This document shows, one piece after another, positions 1-11,323 of a stretch of 64,000 bases of DNA. The notes beneath the pieces are model-generated. The model saw only the letters and a list, made by a program, of their open reading frames with translations, was not told where the DNA came from and made no database searches. This DNA comes from Maratus speciosus (Eukaryota > Arthropoda > Arachnida > Araneae > Salticidae), in NCBI GenBank assembly GCA_963932465.1, contig OZ010799.1, positions 158,468,761 to 158,532,760 of the forward strand, read 5' to 3'. Each line of letters begins with the position of its first letter. Positions within the stretch are counted from its first letter, which is position 1. The position numbers and the translations under genes were made by a program.

Positions 1-21
1 TTTTAATCGAAAGACTTTCAC

Positions 22-56
<35 letters not shown>

Positions 57-1690
57 AGAATTTAAAAAATATATGAATGTGACGTTATCTATAATAACAA
101 AGAAAGTATTAGAAATAAAACAGAAAATTTCAAGTATTTCTAATAACACAAGCTGCATGAATTTCGAGTAACTGCGAAAAGGAGGCGAATGTGAGGTCAT
201 ATATGGAAAAAAAAACAAAAATGTTTTTATGTTGAGATAAAATATGATTGAGTTATGATATCAAATCTTATTATTTAAAGAAAATTATAATTAATACTTA
301 ACAGTTTATCGTCTGCGCGCGATTAATTATAGAATTAATTTTTAATTTAAAATAGAAATATGTTAACACGTTGACGGACACTTGCGTCTATAGCCGTCAA
401 AGCGAAATTCACTATGTGGCATAATGATTGATTGACACCAGGATTTGCATGAAAAAATATATGAAAATAAGTAAAAGTTTAACTACACTTACACTAGGAC
501 TTCCCTTTGAGGGATTAGTCTGAGCGATATTGCTGAGAACATAGATTTAATAATAACATGTGGAAGCAAAGAAATTGAGATGTTATCTTTAATTGTCTAT
601 ATACTGCTATAAATTGAGATGATGAAAATAAACGAGTCGTAGAATTATAAAATCTTATATATAAATTCGTATACACTGTTTAAAAAAATGGGAAAGCAAA
701 CCATGCAAGACAGACATGCATGGATATAAAATTGTAAGTACGCAATATATTAAAAGTAAAATAGAAAATGAAATGTGATATATCGAAATGTGATATATGA
801 AATGTGAATAATGAAATGTGTTTATATCGTAATTGTAACTGTATAAAATGATGTCAAAAGCACAATCAGACGCTCCGCACCAATTTGAGTAACTTTAAAT
901 GACAAATATATGATGTTTGAAAAAAATGGACTATACTTTATATAGTGTGTGCTCCCCCGGAATAGTTAATATTGTACAATCTCTGTTTTCCACACATGCA
1001 ATGAGATTGTGGATAAGAATTAAGGAATTCTCTCTTCTAAATCTGATGTAGAATCAAAGTACCGAACACATCAATAGTGGCATGCAATGCATCGTTAGAG
1101 TCTGTTTTAGATATGCTCGATCGGATTTAAATGATGAGTGCTTGCTGGCCACTACATACGCTGTATTGTTTTGTTTTCAAACATATTCTGCACAAGTTGA
1201 GCTGTATTTAGCATGTATTAAATAAATGAAATCGGCAATGATTGCAGCATAAAGTATGACACAAAATCTGAATATATCGTCTGCATAACCTTTGAGCTGT
1301 CAAAGTGTCATTTGAAGTAATTTACAAATCCATACATATTTTTTCAGCAAATCATGCAAGCTAAAATACTCCTATAAGAACCCGATTACGAAATTTCACC
1401 AGAATAAGTTAATATATAAAAAATCTACTAATGACAATTGAGAATATGACCTTATGATAAATTCTCTAGAAAAATGAATCAGAAAAAAAAATTCATATCA
1501 AATTTAAAACGGCACTTCCCGCTGTTAGTGGCCATGGCGATAGAGAGAAAATCCTTGAGAAGAAACACTTTAACAAGTACTTTCGGGCAACCGACTCACT
1601 GTTTCATACAGGTCTTTATTTAATATTTACACAATTTATATAATGCTAGGTGGGTATATATCTGTTTTGTTGCATTGAAATTGCATATTT
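1..1690. other. AT-rich DNA, no gene seen
   Basis: The stretch opens with a homopolymer A tract at 24-54 and is otherwise AT-rich without long open frames or splice-flanked candidates. Around 1510-1640 composition is slightly more balanced. On the minus strand an AATAAA-type signal is present near 1620, but I could not connect it to a recognisable protein. Confidence 0.6.
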
Positions 1691-1699
1691 TGTGGAGGA

Positions 1700-2360
1700 A
1701 ATGCGGCATTATGAAATATTTAAAGTTTCTATACCTAATAATTCCAAATTAATGTTAATTGAGAACGCTTTCCGTTCATTTCATCTTTTTAGATTTAAAG
1801 TTTTTTAGAAACCATTCACATAGACAATTTTACATTTTAAAATTAACCCGAAGCAAAATTTCAAGGTTTTGGGCTCAGCAGTAACACAAAAATAGAAAAT
1901 TTTCGAACGTTTTTTGTTTCTGCTGTGTTTTATATAGCGACATTTTTAGAAACTGTTCTATTGCGAGAATTTATGTCATGATAAATACAGCCATGTCAAT
2001 TTTCATGTTTATATTCCTAACAATTCCAAGTAATTTGTTACTTAGATCATCTTTAGATCTTTTTTTCGCTTTGTTTAGTCTTTCGATATTTTAGAATTCA
2101 TTCTACAATGAGCATTTACATCACATAAATTACTGCCATGCCAAAGTTCTAGTTTCTGACCCCAACAATATCCCAGAAATTTCCGTATTCCAAATAAATC
2201 ATAATTTAGAACCTTTCTAGAAATTTTTACGTTTAGCTGTCAAATTGAATTTTCGAACCTTTTAGAGAGCGTTCATAACGAGTATTTACATCTTAAAAGT
2301 AACCATCACACCGAATTTAAAGTTTCTAGTCCAATCACAATCACAGAAATCGCAATTTTA
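1700..2360. repeat. decayed tandem repeat, about 140-170 bp unit
   Basis: Related phrases of the type 'TTCTA..CCAACAATTCC' recur near 1735, 2015, 2160 and 2330, and 'GAGTATTTACATC' or variants recur between them. Spacings are about 147-170 bp, or twice 140. Copies are strongly diverged and no coding frame runs through them. They may be internal repeats of an old transposon. Confidence 0.45.
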
Positions 2361-2399
2361 GATTTTTTTTTTTGCTCCTACAGTGATGTAGGTTGTTGC

Positions 2400-3350
2400 A
2401 CTAACATAAAATATAGTCTTTTCTTCGGAGCAGAAATGGCCACCAACATTTTTTTAAGTTGGCTATGTAGTTTCAGACTTAACACCTCACAAACGCGCAA
2501 ACATTATTAATATTATACACTTTATAATATTATATAGCTTTATAATATTAGCATAGATGTACAAATACAGAAGCCATTTATCTGCTACAAACTAAAGTTT
2601 CCGGCGTTGCCCAGAATTTCAAGAATGTTTGTTCTGAAAAATTAATTTCAAAATTTAACATACATCATACAACAAACATTAAAACAAGTAAGAAAAATCA
2701 TGCGTACAGCATAGATTATGAAACACTTTCCAACACTCCCTGAAAGCTTTAACGAAACTTCGTTACTTAGGGAAATAAGGTAAATAAGATAACTAAGTAA
2801 ACATTTAAAAATCTGATTTCAGTAGTTACCGCCCATAGCCAAATAGGTATTCCAATTCTTTTGAACAGCCCTGTATTCGATCTGTATGTTTATATATATA
2901 CTATATAATGGGAAAATTTAGTTTAGCAAGAAAATGCATAACAGGTTGAAATTCATCGTTCAGCAATTTATACTAATAGATGGAAACACATTTGAATACT
3001 TTTGTACATCCCCGTAGTTTACCTAGTACCTTTATTACATGCCACTATTTAGCTAAAATTTAATTCAAACTAAAACATGCTTAAAACTACTGAAATTACA
3101 TTTCCAGAAATTATCACCCATAGACGGCCACGTATCCAACTCTTTGCGTGGCCCTGTATATCATTTTATCTATGTTCTACAAATATTTCTTAATACAATA
3201 AATTCAGTTCAGCGTAAAAATGCATAACTCCTTTAAAACCCACCTTTAAGCAATTTATGCTCATACTCAGTAACCTTTACGAATTCATTTTTTTAGCCCT
3301 GCATATGAACTACAGCATTTATACGCACTTTATAGTATGCATAAATATAG
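2400..3350 (-). repeat. diverged satellite-like repeat, inverted relative to the 12-14 kb block
   Basis: The phrase 'ATCATGCGTACAGCATAGAT' near 2698 matches the array at 14.1-14.8 kb. The segment 3057-3160 read on the minus strand matches 12980-13085, sharing a CCCTGTA-flanked block with 'ACATTTCC.GAAATTA'. This is therefore the same repeat family as the block to the right of the Penelope-like palindrome, mostly in the opposite orientation. Confidence 0.5.
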
Positions 3351-3419
3351 TGAACAAGTAGGTAAGTGTGATCACAGATCGCACAGATGATTTCGTTTAA
3401 TATTCCTTTCAAAACACTT

Positions 3420-3760
3420 TATCCTTTTGAAAAATCTCTTAGTTCCACATTTCGCAACCAGGGGTGCACTCTATTCTATACAAATCTCTATCCTAACGAA
3501 ACTCCGTTTTATAGACTATCCGTAGATATATTAGTCGAGGGGATTGGGCCGATAGCACCCGAGATAAGAAGGCGCCCCTGGCGGTAAAAAGTGGGACTAA
3601 AATATGTAAGGCTATGGTGCATAATATGGAAGAAAGGTCAAAGGGGTGTCGGCAAAAGTTGGAAAAGTACTCCCCGGGTGACAAGGACGGAGGTTAGAAA
3701 AATTGCTTAAAATACCCAAGTTAGAGCCCGGAGGAGTAAATAATATAAGACTTTTTGAAA
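3420..3760. repeat. fragment of the GC-richer repeat seen at 14.8-15.5 kb
   Basis: The phrases 'CGCCCCTGGCGGTAAAAAGT' and 'GTGGGACTAAAA' resemble 'CGACCCCTGGCGCTAGAAAG' and 'GTGGAACTAAAA' near 15110. The segment is noticeably less AT-rich than its surroundings. I see no coding sequence in it. Confidence 0.4.
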
Positions 3761-3779
3761 CTTTTATGATTTACCTTGT

Positions 3780-4755
3780 GGTCTGAGGTATTCAGCTATA
3801 CGAATGCAAAAATTCATGTCTCCAACTTAATTAGGGGCTCTCTTAGAAAGAATTGCTTGAAATACATATGTGGTAGCTCAAAGGGTTAAACGTAAGACTT
3901 TTTCAAGATTTTATGATTTGTCGCCTGGTCTCAGATGTTCTGCTATAAGTATGCAAAATTTCAAATCTCCAATTTCTCAGTTAGGATGAATTGCTTAAAT
4001 TACGCATGTGGGAGCCCAAAGGGTTAAATGTACGATTTTTTCAAAATTTTATTATTTGTGGTATGATATGTGGTATTCAGCTATAAGTATGCAAAATTTC
4101 ACGCCTCCAACCTAAGTAGGGTCTCACTTAGAAAGAATTGTTTAAAATACACATGTGGGAGCTCAAAGGGTTAAATGTACGACTTTTTCAAAATTTTATA
4201 GTTTGTCATTTCATGTGAGGTGTTTAGCTATAAGTATGCAAAATTTCACGCCTTCCAACCTAATTAGGGCTCACTTAGAAAGAAAGTCACATGTGAGAGT
4301 CCGAAGGGTTAAATGTACGACTTTTTCAAAATTTTATAGTTTGTCATTTGATGTGAGGTGTTCAGCTCTAAGTATGCTAAATTTCACGCCTCCAACCTAA
4401 TTAGGGCTCACTTAGAAAGAATTGTTTAAAATACATATGTGGGAGCTCAAAGCGTTAAATGAACGACTTTTTCAAAATTTTATAGTTTGTCATTTGATGT
4501 GAGGTGTTCAGCTATAAGCGTGCAAAATTTCACGCCTCCAACCTAATTAAGGCTCAATTGGAAAGAATTGTTTAAAATACACATGTGGAGCCCAAAGGAT
4601 TAAATGTACGATTTTTTCAAAATTTTATGATTTGTCGTATGATATGTGGTGTTCACCTATAAGTATGCAAAATTTCAAGTCTCCAACATGTATAGTTTCT
4701 GACAACGGAATTGTGACAGACGGACAGACAGACAGACAGACAGAGGAGCGAGAGG
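3780..4755. repeat. seven-copy tandem array, 138-147 bp unit, with GACA-rich tail
   Basis: The landmark GCAAAATTTCA (with variants) occurs at about 3806, 3953, 4091, 4238, 4376, 4522 and 4668. Intervals are 147, 138, 147, 138, 146 and 146 bp. Each unit also carries 'CCTCCAACCTAATTAGGG' and 'GGGTTAAATGTACGA' blocks. The array ends in a GACAGACGGACAGACAGACA tract (about 4713-4742), a tail style common at the 3' side of arthropod mobile elements. No gene is present. Confidence 0.8.
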
Positions 4756-4759
4756 AATA

Positions 4760-5680
4760 GGGTTTTGTCAGATGTACGAAACCATAAAAAATAAAGAAAA
4801 TAAGAAAAAATGACGCTATAAAGCAAAATATTTTATTAATCATCATATAATTGTTTCTAATTTTCACGCGCGAAATATAAAATATGCTTTTGGCGATTAA
4901 AAAATGCTATTGAAAGATTATCGCAAAATCTCAAATCAAAGTTTTTACGCCTTTTTTCTTTTTAATGAAATAACAAACAGATTTCTTTTCCTGTTTGCTT
5001 AAATTTAAATTTTTTATGGCACTTCATTATTACTGCGTGCGTTTTTTTTTTTTTTAATTATTTACTCCATGTGTTCAAACCAGTTGTCTACGAAAACATC
5101 TACCAGTGAAAGTGACGCACAACAAGTATCTGTGACGTATGCAGATAAATTTTGCTTCTTTATCAGTTTTTTTTAATATAATTTTTAAGTAGTTTGGAAC
5201 TTATTTTTCATAGTAGGTGCATTCAGTAGGCGACCCTCACAGTCACCTTCTGGTGCAATCAGAAACGAAATCCGGCAAATATTTTTTGAGTTATGCTTGA
5301 CGAAAGTTTTTATTGGGGCTTTTTTTTTAGTAGGACATGGCCTTAATATCAATCGTAGCTGTAATATTGAGTTGAGTATTAGCCTTCGCTTCGCTCAGAC
5401 AAATAAATAATGCAAAATTTAGTCTTAAAATACTGGTGCCAATTTAGGAATTAAAATTAAGTGGTATATATAATATACCGCTGCCCTTCAAGAGGGTAAA
5501 AAAGAAATGTTGAAAAAAAAAATGAATAGAAAATGTCAATGTACACCGCAAAGTTATCCATATCGTAAATGACGTCATGATTAGCGGAAAAAAGATTTTA
5601 TCATTCTTAAAAAGTAAAATATTATCTCGACTGACCGAGAAAAAAGATTTTTGACGAGTATTAATTCTTAAGAGACAATA
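4760..5680. other. AT-rich DNA with a piggyBac-type MITE remnant
   Basis: No gene is visible. At about 5440-5505 lies one end of the MITE family found complete at 12690 and 49267. It shares the palindromic 'GGTATATATAATATACC' core next to 'CCCTTCAAGAGGG'. Without a second end this is a remnant only. Confidence 0.5.

Positions 5681-5683
<3 letters not shown>

Positions 5684-5720
<37 letters not shown>
5684..5720. repeat. (TA)n microsatellite at left edge of the Penelope-like insertion
   Basis: About 18 TA repeats directly abut the outer end of the left arm of the palindromic retroelement. Penelope-like elements of the N-terminal-endonuclease type show insertion bias for microsatellites, so this is plausibly the target. 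Confidence 0.9.
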
Positions 5721-5721
<1 letters not shown>

Positions 5722-6286
5722 CATCATTTCAAAATACTAAAACATCATAACTTCAAAAGGAAGGTGTATATCTGCAGAAATTTTTTAACTATAAAATATA
5801 AAAACAAGAAAGACAGGTAAAAAAAAACAAAAACAGTCTGTTCTTCATCAGTGGGAGGACAGACAGAAAACTAACTCCACCCCCCCACTTTTAAAATTTG
5901 CAGGTTTCTGAACACATGTTCACCCCGCATTCAATACTGAAAAACTATTGTCATTTTATTAATCTAATTCCATAAAAAACTAAAACAACTCAAATTAAAA
6001 ACTAACAAACATAATATTAACCATACAAAAACAAAAAACTTTAATAAAAAGGTCTTTTAGAGGAATGCTTAAATTATCATTAAACTAAAAACAAAAGAAA
6101 AAAATAAGAAAACAAGCATGAATGCAGAATAAACATGCGCCCCCCCCCAAACCCGCAAAATGAAATTTCTCAAAACATGAATACCTGTATAATGTTTCCT
6201 ACCCGTCAACTATAAACAAATAAATTTTTCTTCCAAATCCATTATCAAAAACCAGAAATTCCAGGTCTGCAACTTTCTTTCGTTTC

Positions 6287-6350
6287 AATTCATCAATAGA
6301 CACCCGTTCTTTTAACAAGACTTTAGGATGCCTATTTCATACAGAAAGAT
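6287..6350 (-). promoter_or_regulatory. candidate SECIS element, left copy
   Basis: On the minus strand ATGA (6337-6340) is followed by 12 nt and then AAA (6322-6324) at the start of an apical loop of about 20 nt. The 3' strand GGGTGTCTAT (6296-6305) is followed by TGAT (6292-6295). The two strands pair at 10 of 10 positions, including two wobbles. The ATGA/TGAT pair would give the non-Watson-Crick GA quartet. This matches the eukaryotic SECIS pattern: quartet, 11-13 nt, A-rich apical motif. It lies just past the RT C-terminus. Confidence 0.6.
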
Positions 6351-6372
6351 CCAGAAGGCTGGCATCACATGT

Positions 6373-8473
6373 TCACGCCGCCAGTCCACATCGTTGCCAT
6401 TCACTTTTTAGAACTGTCTTTAAATAATATTTCAAAAACTTAATGGGGTAATTGTTATTGTAAAATAAATTAGCCAATAACTTAAAGATCTGTTTATAAA
6501 AATTATTGTCTCTGCCACAAATTTTATTGAAACGTATCAATTGATTAATGATTATATTTATGTAAATTTTTTTTATGCAAATTTGAAAACCAATGTGGCA
6601 TGCTTCTAGTAAAAAAATTAAACTATTTCTTTTATCGTACAAATCCAAAATCAAATTATTATCAATAATTTTGAATAATATATCCAAAAATTCTGCATTA
6701 TAATCATCACTGTTTGCTCTATTCAATTTTAAACAATTTGGATATATAATATCATATTCATTAGAAAATTCAAAATTCAAAATCAAAATATCATCAATAT
6801 ACCTAAAGACCTTTAAAGACTTATTATATTTCATAGTATATTTAAATTCATAATAAAATAAAAATAAATTTGCTGCTGTACTAGAATAGTTTGTTCCCAT
6901 CCCTATACCACATATTTGATTAAAGGTATTATTGTTAAAAGTTACATAATTATTATAAGAACAGAAATGACATAAGCTTGAAAATAAATCTCTATTTATA
7001 TTTAATTCATCATTTATACAAAAAAAACATCAAAAATACTCATTAAAACTTCATAAAGTGAATCAATAGGTATATTGGTGGACAGATTTTCAAAATCGAA
7101 TACCTGCATTTTCAGAGGAGTCAAAGGCAATTTGTTCAGAATTTCAACACTATTATCAATTGACCAGAAATAACTATACTTCTTAAATTTATACTTTAGA
7201 AAATCATATATCTTTTTTAATAAATTCTGTAAACCAATATTAAAATTTTTATTAATGCTTTTAGAAGTACTACAAATAAATCTAAATTTAATCGGATCTT
7301 TATGAAATTTAGGCGTTAAGAAAATAAATGGCAAACAGTGATGATTAGAAACATCAAAATTATAAGAAAACATACTTTTAACTTTCTTTTTATATGCAAA
7401 AATTTTTTTAATGACAGGATTTTTGTCAATATTAACTTTTGAATAAAAATTTTTATTACCTAATTCACACTCTATTTTATCAATATAAAACTTTTTTCAT
7501 ATTATTGCATAATTATTAGCTGCTTTGTCCACAGGGACTATAACAGAATTATTTTGTAAACTTTCAATAAATTTTATATCTTCATCTTTAAAACTTTGAT
7601 ATTCATATTCATCAGAATTTAAATAATCTCTTAAAAAATTATTGAAATGCCCCAAAATTTGAGACTTCCATTCAAAAAATGCCTCCAAAGGCATACTAAA
7701 TTTATAACTATACTTCTTTATAAAATTATTGACATAACCTTAAAAATTTTTAGTACCTTATTGCTATTAATTTTACTATTGATTCTAAATTTTGTACCAA
7801 AATTCATTAGATATTTTACATTTTTATTCTTGATTATATCAAGATTACCTGTAATTATATGTCCATGATAATTAACTATAAAATCTTTAAATTCCATATT
7901 ATTACAACAACAAGTTAAAACTGTATTAACATTTGAAAAAGCTATTTGTCTGTAATTGAAAATCTTATTACTTAATGGTTTATGATAATTATATGCAACT
8001 GAAATGATACATTCTTTAAGAGGAAAAAGGTCGTAAATCTGTTTGCATATTGCATTTAAATTCAAATTATCAAAAGATTTTTGTTGAAATTTTATATTAA
8101 AATAAATAATTTCTTTATTAACTTTATCTCTATTCATTAACTTAAAATTAATTAAATCATATAATAAATCTTTAAACTGTAAATTTTTAAATTTGAAAAC
8201 ATCCAAACAATTTTTAATTTTCTTAAGCACATTTATCTTTAATTTAAAAACCTCCATTTTAACATTTTTAACACTATAATTTTTATCAAAAACAAATTCC
8301 ATATCCTTAATCCATATATTAGGAATTATATAATTAGTACCTTTATTATATTTACGAGAACCCCTCTTTCCTCTTTTTATATCAACTTTATCATTAAAAT
8401 TATAAAATAAATCATATACATTTTTAACCTTCAATAAATTAACTTTATTAACCAATGTATTTAATCCAAATGG
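6373..8473 (-). pseudogene. Penelope-like reverse transcriptase, left copy, 5'-truncated and frameshifted
   Basis: Reading leftwards from 8473 the frame encodes an N-terminal linker, a TCCC motif, then 'HGHIITGNL' and 'MNFGTKFR', as in the CxC linker of N-terminal-endonuclease Penelope-like elements. The RT follows: 'VPVDKAANNYAII', an in-frame UGA at 7497-7499, 'LPFIFLTPKFHKDPIKFRFI', 'VFDFENLSTNIP' (motif A aspartate), 'GIGMGTNYS' (motif B) and 'YIDDILI' (motif C, catalytic YIDD). A 1-bp loss near 7738 and two extra T in the T run near 7020 break the frame. A likely compensated frameshift lies near 6590-6625. The endonuclease is missing. Compared with the right copy, this one keeps the consensus Gly in motif B and lacks the nonsense codon after YIDD. 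Confidence 0.75.
7497..7499 (-). other. in-frame UGA, candidate selenocysteine codon (left copy)
   Basis: TGA lies between 'ANNYAII' and 'KKFYIDK' in the RT fingers region, with the frame open on both sides (41 codons to the next landmark methionine). Related elements, as I recall them, have cysteine here. The same codon is present in the right copy at 9477-9479, so it is shared rather than a private nonsense mutation. Confidence 0.65.
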
Positions 8474-8501
8474 ATTAAATACATTGCACATACACACATA
8501 T
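8474..8501. other. junction of the two retroelement arms
   Basis: The left arm ends at 8473 and the right arm begins at 8502. The 28-bp spacer starts with ATTAAATACATTG, a repeat of the element's own sequence at 8509-8521. It continues with an A/C-rich CACATACACACATAT filler. Templated filler of this kind suggests the junction formed during reverse transcription or end joining rather than by simple inversion. Confidence 0.7.
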
Positions 8502-10602
8502 CCATTTGGATTAAATACATTGGTTAATAAAGTTAATTTATTGAAGGTTAAAAATGTATATGATTTATTTTATAATTTTAATGATAAAGTTGATATAAAA
8601 AGAGGAAAGAGGGGTTCTCGTAAATATAATAAAGGTACTAATTATATAATTCCTAATATATGGATTAAGGATATGGAATTTGTTTTTGATAAAAATTATA
8701 GTGTTAAAAATGTTAAAATGGACGTTTTTAAATTAAAGATAAATGTGCTTAAGAAAATTAAAAAATGTTTGGATGTTTTCAAATTTAAAAATTTACAGTT
8801 TAAAGATTTATTATATGATTTAATTAATTTTAAGTTAATGAATAGAGATAAAGTTAATAAAGAAGTTATTTATTTTAATATAAAATTTCAACAAAAATCT
8901 TTTGATAATTTGAATTTAAATGCAATATGTAAACAGATTTACGACCTTTTTCCTCTTAAAGAATGTATCATTTCAGTTGCATATAATTATCATAAACCAT
9001 TAAGTAATAAGATTTTCAATTACAGACAAATAGCTTTTTCAAATGTTAATACAGCTTTAACTTGTTGTTGTAATAATATGGAATTTAAAGATTTTATAGT
9101 TAATTATCATGGACATATAATTACAGGTAATCTTGATATAATCAAGAATAAAAATGTAAAATATCTAATGAATTTTGGTACAAAATTTAGAATCCATAGT
9201 AAAATTAATAGCAATAAGGTACTAAAAATTTTTAAGGATAATGTCAATAATTTTATAAAGAAGTATAGTTATAAATTTAGTATGCCTTTGGAGGCATTTT
9301 TTGAATGGAAGTCTCAAATTTTGGGGTATTTCAACAATTTTTTAAGAGATTATTTAAATTCTGATGAATATGAATATCAAAGTTTTAAAGATGAAGATAT
9401 AAAATTTATTGAAAGTTTACAAAATAATTTTGTTATAGTCCCTGTGGACAAAGCAGCTAATAATTATGCAATAATATGAAAAAAGTTTTATATTGATAAA
9501 ATAGAGTGTGAATTAGGTAATGAAAATTTTTATTCAAAAGTTAATATTGACAAAAATCCTGTCATTAAAAAAATTTTTGCATATAAAAAGAAAGTTAAAA
9601 GTATGTTTTCTTATAATTTTGATGTTTCTAATCATCACTGTTTGCCATTTATTTTCTTAACGCCTAAATTTCATAAAGATCCGATTAAATTTAGATTTAT
9701 TTGTAGTACTTCTAAAAGCATTAATAAAAATTTTAATATTGGCTTACAGAATTTATTAAAAATGATATATGATTTTCTAAAGTATAAATTTAAGAAGTAT
9801 AGTTATTTCTGGTCAGTTGATAATAGTGTTGAAATTCTGAACAAATTGCCTTTGACTCCTCTGAAAATGCAGGTATTCGATTTTGAAAATCTGTTCACCA
9901 ATATACCTATTGATTCACTTTATGAAGTTTTAATGAGTATTTTTGATGTTTTTTGTATAAATGATGAATTAAATATAAATAGAGATTTATTTTCAAGCTT
10001 ATGTCATTTCTGTTTTTATAATAATTATGTAACTTTTAACAATAATACCTTAAATCAAATATGTGGTATAGGGATGGAAACAAACTATTCTAGTACAGCA
10101 GCAAATTTATTTTTATTTTATTATGAATTTAAATATACTATGAAATATAATAAGTCTTTAAAGGTCTTTAGGTATATTGATGATATTTTGATTTTTAATT
10201 TTTAATTTTCTAATGAATATGATATTATATATCCAAATTGTTTAAAATTGAATAGAGCAAACAGTGATGATTATAATGCAGAATTTTTGGATACTTTATT
10301 CAAAATTATTGATAATAATTTGATTTTGGATTTGTACGATAAAAGAAATAGTTTTAATTTTTTTACTAGAAGCATGCCACATTGGTTTTCAAATTTGCAT
10401 TAAAAAAATTTACATAAATATAATCATTAATCAATTGATACGTTTCAATGAAATTTGTGGCAGAGACAATAATTTTTATAAACAGATCTTTAAGTTATTG
10501 GCTAATTTATTTTACAATAACAATTACCCCATTAAGTTTTTGAAATATTATTTAAAGACAGTTCTAAAAAGTGAATGGCAACGATGTGGACTGGCGGCGT
10601 GA
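8502..10602 (+). pseudogene. Penelope-like reverse transcriptase, right copy, nearly open but disabled
   Basis: The frame runs from the junction to 10205 with only the UGA at 9477-9479 interrupting it. It contains the TCCC motif (about 9060), 'HGHIITGNL', 'VPVDKAANNYAII', 'LPFIFLTPKFHKDPIKFRFI', 'VFDFENLFTNIP' (motif A), 'GIGMETNYS' (motif B, with Glu replacing the usual Gly) and 'YIDDILIF' (motif C). A GAA-to-TAA change creates a stop at 10203-10205. One extra T near 10351 shifts the thumb region, which then carries further stops to about 10602. The methionine at 8484 lies in junction filler and is not a real start. The GIY-YIG domain expected upstream is absent. This copy would be inactive without recoding and repair. 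Confidence 0.75.
9477..9479 (+). other. in-frame UGA, candidate selenocysteine codon (right copy)
   Basis: This is the same position and context as 7497-7499 in the left copy, between 'NNYAII' and 'KKFYIDKIECEL'. The downstream frame stays open for about 240 codons. Sharing by both arms shows that the UGA was present in the source element. Confidence 0.65.
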
Positions 10603-10623
10603 ACATGTGATGCCAGCCTTCTG

Positions 10624-10700
10624 GATCTTTCTGTATGAAATGAGCATCCTAAAGTCTTGTTAAAAGAACGGGTGTCTATTGATGAATTGAAACGAAAGAA
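10624..10700 (+). promoter_or_regulatory. candidate SECIS element, right copy
   Basis: ATGA (10635-10638), 12 nt, AAA (10651-10653) and TGAT (10680-10683) reproduce the left-copy structure. The helix strands 10640-10649 and 10670-10679 pair at 9 of 10 positions. Two transitions relative to the left copy leave one A-C mismatch and one wobble. The apical loop can form a small extra stem (GTCTT with AAGAAC, one bulge), resembling form 2 SECIS. CTTTC at 10628-10632 could pair with GAAAG near 10694-10698 as a basal helix. Confidence 0.6.
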
Positions 10701-11323
10701 AGTTGCAGACCTGGAATTTCTGGTTTTTGATAATGGATTTGGAAGAAAAATTTATTTGTTTATAGTTGACGGGTAGGAAACATTATACAGGTATTCATGT
10801 TTTGAGAAATTTCATTTTGCGGGTTTGGGGGGGGCGCATGTTTATTCTGCATTCATGCTTATTTTTTTCTTTTGTTTTTAGTTTAATGATAATTTAAGCA
10901 TTCCTCTAAAAGACCTTTTTATTAAAGTTTTTTGTTTTTGTATGGTTAATATTATGTTTGTTAGTTTTTAATTTGAGTTGTTTTAGTTTTTTATGGAATT
11001 AGATTAATAAAATGACAATAGTTTTTCAGTATTGAATGCGGGGTGAACATATGTTCAGAAACCTGCAAATTTTAAAAGTGGGGGGTGGAGTTAGTTTTCT
11101 GTCTGTCCTCCCACTGATGAAGAACAGACTGTTTTTGTTTTTTTTACCTGTCTTTCTTGTTTTTATATTTTATAGTTAAAAAATTTCTGCAGATATACAC
11201 CTTCCTTTTGAAGTTATGATGTTTTAGCATTTTGAAATGATGTAATATGTTTTATTGCATTTGATATGTGCTGCTGTAGCGCCATTCATGCAGTAATTTA
11301 TCATTAATTTTGAAATAAAAAAA

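Larger units (their letters stand above)
5721..11323. mobile_element. head-to-head pair of 5'-truncated Penelope-like (Naiad-type) retroelements
   Basis: Two arms of about 2.75 kb are near-identical reverse complements (5721-8473 and 8502 onward), separated by 28 bp. Each arm carries the same reverse transcriptase gene starting downstream of any GIY-YIG endonuclease, so both are cut at the same 5' point. The right arm extends about 100 bp further at its 3' side than the left. Both outer ends abut (TA)n. A Cys-Cys-Cys motif (CxC-like) precedes a 'HGHIITGNL' block and the RT, which fits the Naiad order linker-CxC-RT. Inverted and tandem partial copies and microsatellite targets are typical of this group. 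Family naming rests on motif recognition, not on a search. Confidence 0.75.

Noticed and set aside
11090..11175. SECIS candidate near the retroelement 3' end (ATGAAGAACAGAC hairpin)
   Set aside because: A hairpin forms with a GTCTTTCTT partner, but there is no 3' GA quartet and no apical AA motif. The structure at 10624-10700 fits far better.
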